From contig JAQVJR010000001.1 in the NCBI GenBank assembly GCA_028695015.1, positions 1 to 33,644 on the forward strand: DNA of 33,644 bases, read 5' to 3'. Positions 31,479 through 33,644 of the stretch are shown in pieces. Below the pieces are notes generated by a model. The model was not told where the DNA came from and made no database searches. It was given only the letters and a program-made list of their open reading frames with translations. This DNA is from Minisyncoccota bacterium (GTDB taxonomy: Bacteria > Patescibacteriota > Minisyncoccia > UBA6257). The first letter of the stretch is position 1. Each line of letters starts with the position of its first letter. The position numbers were made by a program, and so were the translations under genes.

Positions 31479-31838
31479 TTAATTTTGTGATTTCATGCTT
31501 TTTATTATTTCTTCAAATATGTCAGGGGGAATTGGAATTGGATCTCCAGGTTGAGTAATCCCTGGATATTTCCAAGCACTAATAACTTTTATTGTCTTTG
31601 GTCTTAATTTTTCATCTCTAGATTTAGCATTTTCTATCACATACATTGTCCAAATCTCATATGGATGTTTCTTTGACCCAGCCTTTTGCATTGAAGCTAG
31701 AGTATTAGGCGCAATCCCCTTTTCTACTCTTAAAGGGTTTCTAATTACTCTTTTAATCCTGCTTTCAGAAAGCATGTATTGTTTTAATTTTGCTTCAGAA
31801 TGCTTAGTCCAAGTAAACAAGCTTGTTCCTTTTTTCAT
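31479..31838 (-). CDS. DUF4258-like small protein
   Basis: The ATG at 31836-31838, 1 nt after the acylphosphatase stop, gives 119 residues starting MKKGTSLFTW. A longer frame beginning at 31904 only adds a Lys-rich translation of the acylphosphatase end and is rejected. The segment TKHSEAKLKQYMLSESRIKRVIRNPLRVEKG resembles the DUF4258/RelE-like 'HS..R...R.i....v..vl.nP' pattern, followed by WTMYVIE, KTIKVISAWKYPG and a Pro-rich end. DUF4258 members include putative toxins, but no antitoxin-like partner is beside it, so a housekeeping or RNA-related role is just as likely. It ends 1 base before the zincin start codon. Confidence 0.7.
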   Translation of the reverse strand: MKKGTSLFTWTKHSEAKLKQYMLSESRIKRVIRNPLRVEKGIAPNTLASMQKAGSKKHPYEIWTMYVIENAKSRDEKLRPKTIKVISAWKYPGITQPGDPIPIPPDIFEEIIKSMKSQN

Positions 31839-31839
31839 T

Positions 31840-32115
31840 TTATAACAGTATTTTAAATTCTTTAAATCCTTGTTCTTTTTCTTTCTTTTCTTGTGTTTTT
31901 TCAATATTATCTTTTAAAAATCCTTTTAAATGATTAATAAATTTATTCATATCTTTTGCCTTGCCTTCAATAAATAAACTCACACTACCATCTTTATTAT
32001 TCTTAACCCAACCCAAGATATTATATTTCCGAGCTAACCATTTTGTTATAGCTCTAAAACCTACTCCTTGGACTTTTCCATAAAACAAATATCTTTTTGC
32101 AATTATCTTATCCAT
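31840..32115 (-). CDS. acyP: Acylphosphatase
   Basis: Acylphosphatase hydrolyses carboxyl-phosphate bonds in small metabolites. The protein shows the signature YGKVQGVGFRAITKWLA (with the catalytic Arg in GVGFR) and ILGWVKNNKDGSVSLFIEG, with the catalytic Asn in VKNN. Starting at the ATG 32115 gives 91 residues, typical of the family; an ATG at 32127 would add MCLS only. The chosen start overlaps the ychF end by 8 nt, suggesting coupled translation. Confidence 0.93.
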   Translation of the reverse strand: MDKIIAKRYLFYGKVQGVGFRAITKWLARKYNILGWVKNNKDGSVSLFIEGKAKDMNKFINHLKGFLKDNIEKTQEKKEKEQGFKEFKILL

Positions 32116-33172
32116 GCTTAAACACAATCACATCTCCATCTTGAACCACATAATCCTTACCTTCTAATTGAAGCCAGCCTTTTTGCCTAGCTAAGCTCCA
32201 AGAACCAGCTTCTAATAGTTTTTCCCAATTAATAATCTCAGCCTTAATGAATTTTTCTTGAAAATCAGTATGAATTACTCCCCCAGCATCAGGAGCTTTT
32301 AACCCTTTTAATAAAATCCAAGCTCTAGTTTGATTAGATTCAATAGTAAAAAAAGTGATTAAATCTAATAACTTATATGTTGATTGAATCAAAGTATTAA
32401 TTTCTGATTGAGGCGATAATCCAAGATCTATTCTATCACTTTCAGATAAATCTATAGTTTCTAATTCCATTGCCACATCCATAATCAGATATGGCCAATT
32501 ATTCTTATTAAAAGTTTCTAAGATATGAGCTGGCACTTCACTCTCTTGTCCATTTAGTAAATACAATCTAGGTTTTAATGTTAATAATTGATAAGCTTCA
32601 AGAACTTTCTTTTCTTCCTCTTCCCATTCTTGTTCAAAAAGAATCTGACCTTTTTGCAATAAATCTTGTGCCTTTGCTAATATCCTTTCTTCTTCTTTCA
32701 TACTCTTTTGCCCTGTTTTAATTTCTTTTTCTAATGAAGTTAATCTTTTATTAACTGTTTCTAAATCTTTTAAAATCAATTCTGTTTCTAAAATCTCTTT
32801 TTCCAATAAAGGATCTATCTGATTAAGAGTATTAACAATTTTATCATTTTGAAAACATCTTAAAACACAAACAACTTCATCTGTTTCTCTGATTTGAGCT
32901 AAAAACTGATTGCCCAAACCTTCTCCTTTACTCGCTCCTTTAACTAATCCAGCAATATCAACAAATTCTACAGTAGTGTAAATCTTTTTCTCTGATTGAT
33001 TTAAATGGGCTAATTTATCAACTCGAATATCAGGTACTGCCACTACACCAACATTAGGCTCAATGGTACAAAAAGGATAATTTTCCCTATCTACTTGTTT
33101 TTTAGTAATAATCTCAAAAAGAGTAGATTTTCCCACATTTGGCAAACCTACAATTCCAATTGATAAATTCAT
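32108..33172 (-). CDS. ychF: Redox-regulated ATPase YchF (Obg-like)
   Basis: YchF is a universally conserved Obg-family P-loop NTPase that prefers ATP and associates with ribosomes. Motifs: G1 GLPNVGKSTLFEIIT (near residues 9-23), the ENYPFCTIEPNVGVVAVPD segment (25-50 region, G2), DIAGLVKGASKGEGLGNQFL (G3 and the YchF signature), a helical insert rich in Lys/Glu, and the G4-like LYLLNGQESE in place of NKxD, as is usual in this subfamily. The C-terminal TGS domain has TFFTIESNQTRAWILLKGLKA, ..GVIHTDFQEKFIKAEII and DVIVFKHG. Length of 354 aa is standard. A promoter overlapping a terminator hairpin lies upstream. Confidence 0.97.
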   Translation of the reverse strand: MNLSIGIVGLPNVGKSTLFEIITKKQVDRENYPFCTIEPNVGVVAVPDIRVDKLAHLNQSEKKIYTTVEFVDIAGLVKGASKGEGLGNQFLAQIRETDEVVCVLRCFQNDKIVNTLNQIDPLLEKEILETELILKDLETVNKRLTSLEKEIKTGQKSMKEEERILAKAQDLLQKGQILFEQEWEEEEKKVLEAYQLLTLKPRLYLLNGQESEVPAHILETFNKNNWPYLIMDVAMELETIDLSESDRIDLGLSPQSEINTLIQSTYKLLDLITFFTIESNQTRAWILLKGLKAPDAGGVIHTDFQEKFIKAEIINWEKLLEAGSWSLARQKGWLQLEGKDYVVQDGDVIVFKHG

Positions 33173-33205
33173 AATATGTTAATTACAATTTTAGATTCTC
33201 TTATT

Positions 33206-33234
33206 ATTATAATAAAAAACAGGGCTGATAACAA
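33206..33234 (-). promoter_or_regulatory. ychF promoter embedded in terminator hairpin
   Basis: TTGTTA (33229-33234), 17-nt spacer, TATAAT (33206-33211) on the minus strand. The -35 lies in the loop/stem of the hairpin that ends the upstream gene. Leader about 33 nt. Confidence 0.45.
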
Positions 33235-33245
33235 TATCAGCCCTA
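33213..33245 (-). terminator. Rho-independent terminator of the 33252-33599 gene
   Basis: AGGGCTGATA (33221-33230) and TATCAGCCCT (33235-33244) form a 10-bp perfect stem with a 4-nt loop. On the minus strand it is followed by GTTTTTT. The plus-strand side also has a shorter T-run, but the coding context is minus. Confidence 0.8.
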
Positions 33246-33251
33246 CACTTT

Positions 33252-33599
33252 TTAATAATTTCTATTATTTTTATGTATTACAATTCTCCGGTGGTGGTTC
33301 TTATAAGTCTTTTTCTTTTTTCTTGAATTATTATTCCTTTTTATCTTAAATGGTTTGTCATTAACCATTTTTTCATAAAAAACAATGTTTTTAAAATCTT
33401 TTTTTACCCTACCAGCAAGCTTACCAGTATTTTTCTTTAAAAACCTAAAAATTACTTCTGCCATATCTTCACAATAACTCTCTGGCAGAATAATTGACTT
33501 CGGATACTGAGCAATAATTACCTTTTCACCAGTTTCCTTATCTTCAATAATAACTTCAACTTTAGGAACTTTATTCCCTCCATTATCTTTAAAACTCAA
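33252..33599 (-). CDS. Small basic protein of unknown function
   Basis: A TTG at 33597-33599 is preceded by a full AGGAGG (33608-33613) at 8-nt spacing, the clearest Shine-Dalgarno in the window, so it is taken as start (115 aa). The frame is open further upstream to the window edge, through a Lys/Glu-rich stretch, so a longer protein is possible. The central part, VEVIIEDKETGEKVIIAQYP then SYCEDMAEVIFRFLKK, forms a beta/alpha unit; the last 40 residues are very basic with KRNNNSRKKKK and HHRRIVIHKNNR, suggesting RNA or DNA binding. No family is recognised. Ends at the hairpin terminator. Confidence 0.6.
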   Translation of the reverse strand: MSFKDNGGNKVPKVEVIIEDKETGEKVIIAQYPKSIILPESYCEDMAEVIFRFLKKNTGKLAGRVKKDFKNIVFYEKMVNDKPFKIKRNNNSRKKKKTYKNHHRRIVIHKNNRNY

Positions 33600-33644
33600 T
33601 CTTACTTCCTCCTCTTTCTTTATATTTTCTTTTTTATTCTTTTT

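Noticed and set aside
31479-31838. Toxin of a toxin-antitoxin pair
   Set aside because: No small antitoxin-like gene is beside it; neighbours are acylphosphatase and the zincin fusion.
31839-31904. N-terminal Lys-rich extension of the DUF4258-like gene
   Set aside because: It is an off-frame translation of the acylphosphatase 3' end; the ATG at 31838 sits 1 nt after that gene's stop.

Overview
The window looks like a chromosomal segment of a small-genome bacterium of the Candidate Phyla Radiation (Patescibacteria, Parcubacteria-like). This is inferred from several things: strong A+T bias (roughly 30% G+C by eye), very tight packing of genes almost all on the minus strand, short versions of universal proteins (AlaRS of 641 aa with no C-terminal C-Ala domain, a MurE-like ligase with no N-terminal domain), secreted cohesin-like and dockerin-like proteins, and a prepilin-type protein with a Fibrobacter-type (FISUMP) domain. 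The genetic code appears standard: alaS and the enolase gene both end naturally at TGA. No gene-free stretch exceeds about 140 bases.

Layout from left to right. 1-743 is the N-terminal part of a membrane-anchored protein. 793-12721 is a dense minus-strand block, read from 12721 downward: a sigma-region-4/HARE-like regulator, a membrane protein, a VirD4/TraG-like ATPase with a zinc ribbon, ddl, dgkA, dnaG, rpoD, a divergent murE and alaS. It combines cell-wall precursor synthesis with replication, transcription and translation functions. 12776-14974 is secF-secD. 15014-21831 is a surface module, all minus strand: two membrane-anchored cohesin-like proteins, one dockerin-bearing secreted protein, a membrane-anchored Ig-like protein, a frameshifted secreted protein, a large Gly-rich protein and a 57-residue membrane protein. 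The Sec accessory genes lie directly downstream of it.

21936-22006 is tRNA-Lys(UUU), divergent from efp, the only plus-strand protein gene. Then, on the minus strand, come a HAD hydrolase, a HIT protein, the pilin-FISUMP protein (interrupted by an in-frame TGA), a D-2-hydroxyacid dehydrogenase, a divergent enolase and PEP synthase; the last three form a PEP-pyruvate-lactate group. Between ppsA and the next gene a plus-strand consensus promoter fires directly into a self-terminating hairpin, a candidate very small RNA. The right end holds an ATP-cone/PD-(D/E)XK protein, a zincin fused to a tRNA-binding domain, a DUF4258-like protein, acylphosphatase, ychF and a small basic protein.

Most striking observations: the FISUMP gene whose conserved C-terminus continues in frame beyond a TGA in an unusually G+C-rich patch (possible diversity-generating retroelement target); the -1 frameshift at a T7 run in the 19 kb surface gene; the putative approx. 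48-nt RNA at 29.85 kb; the cohesin/dockerin pair; and two unusual fusions at 29.9-31.5 kb.
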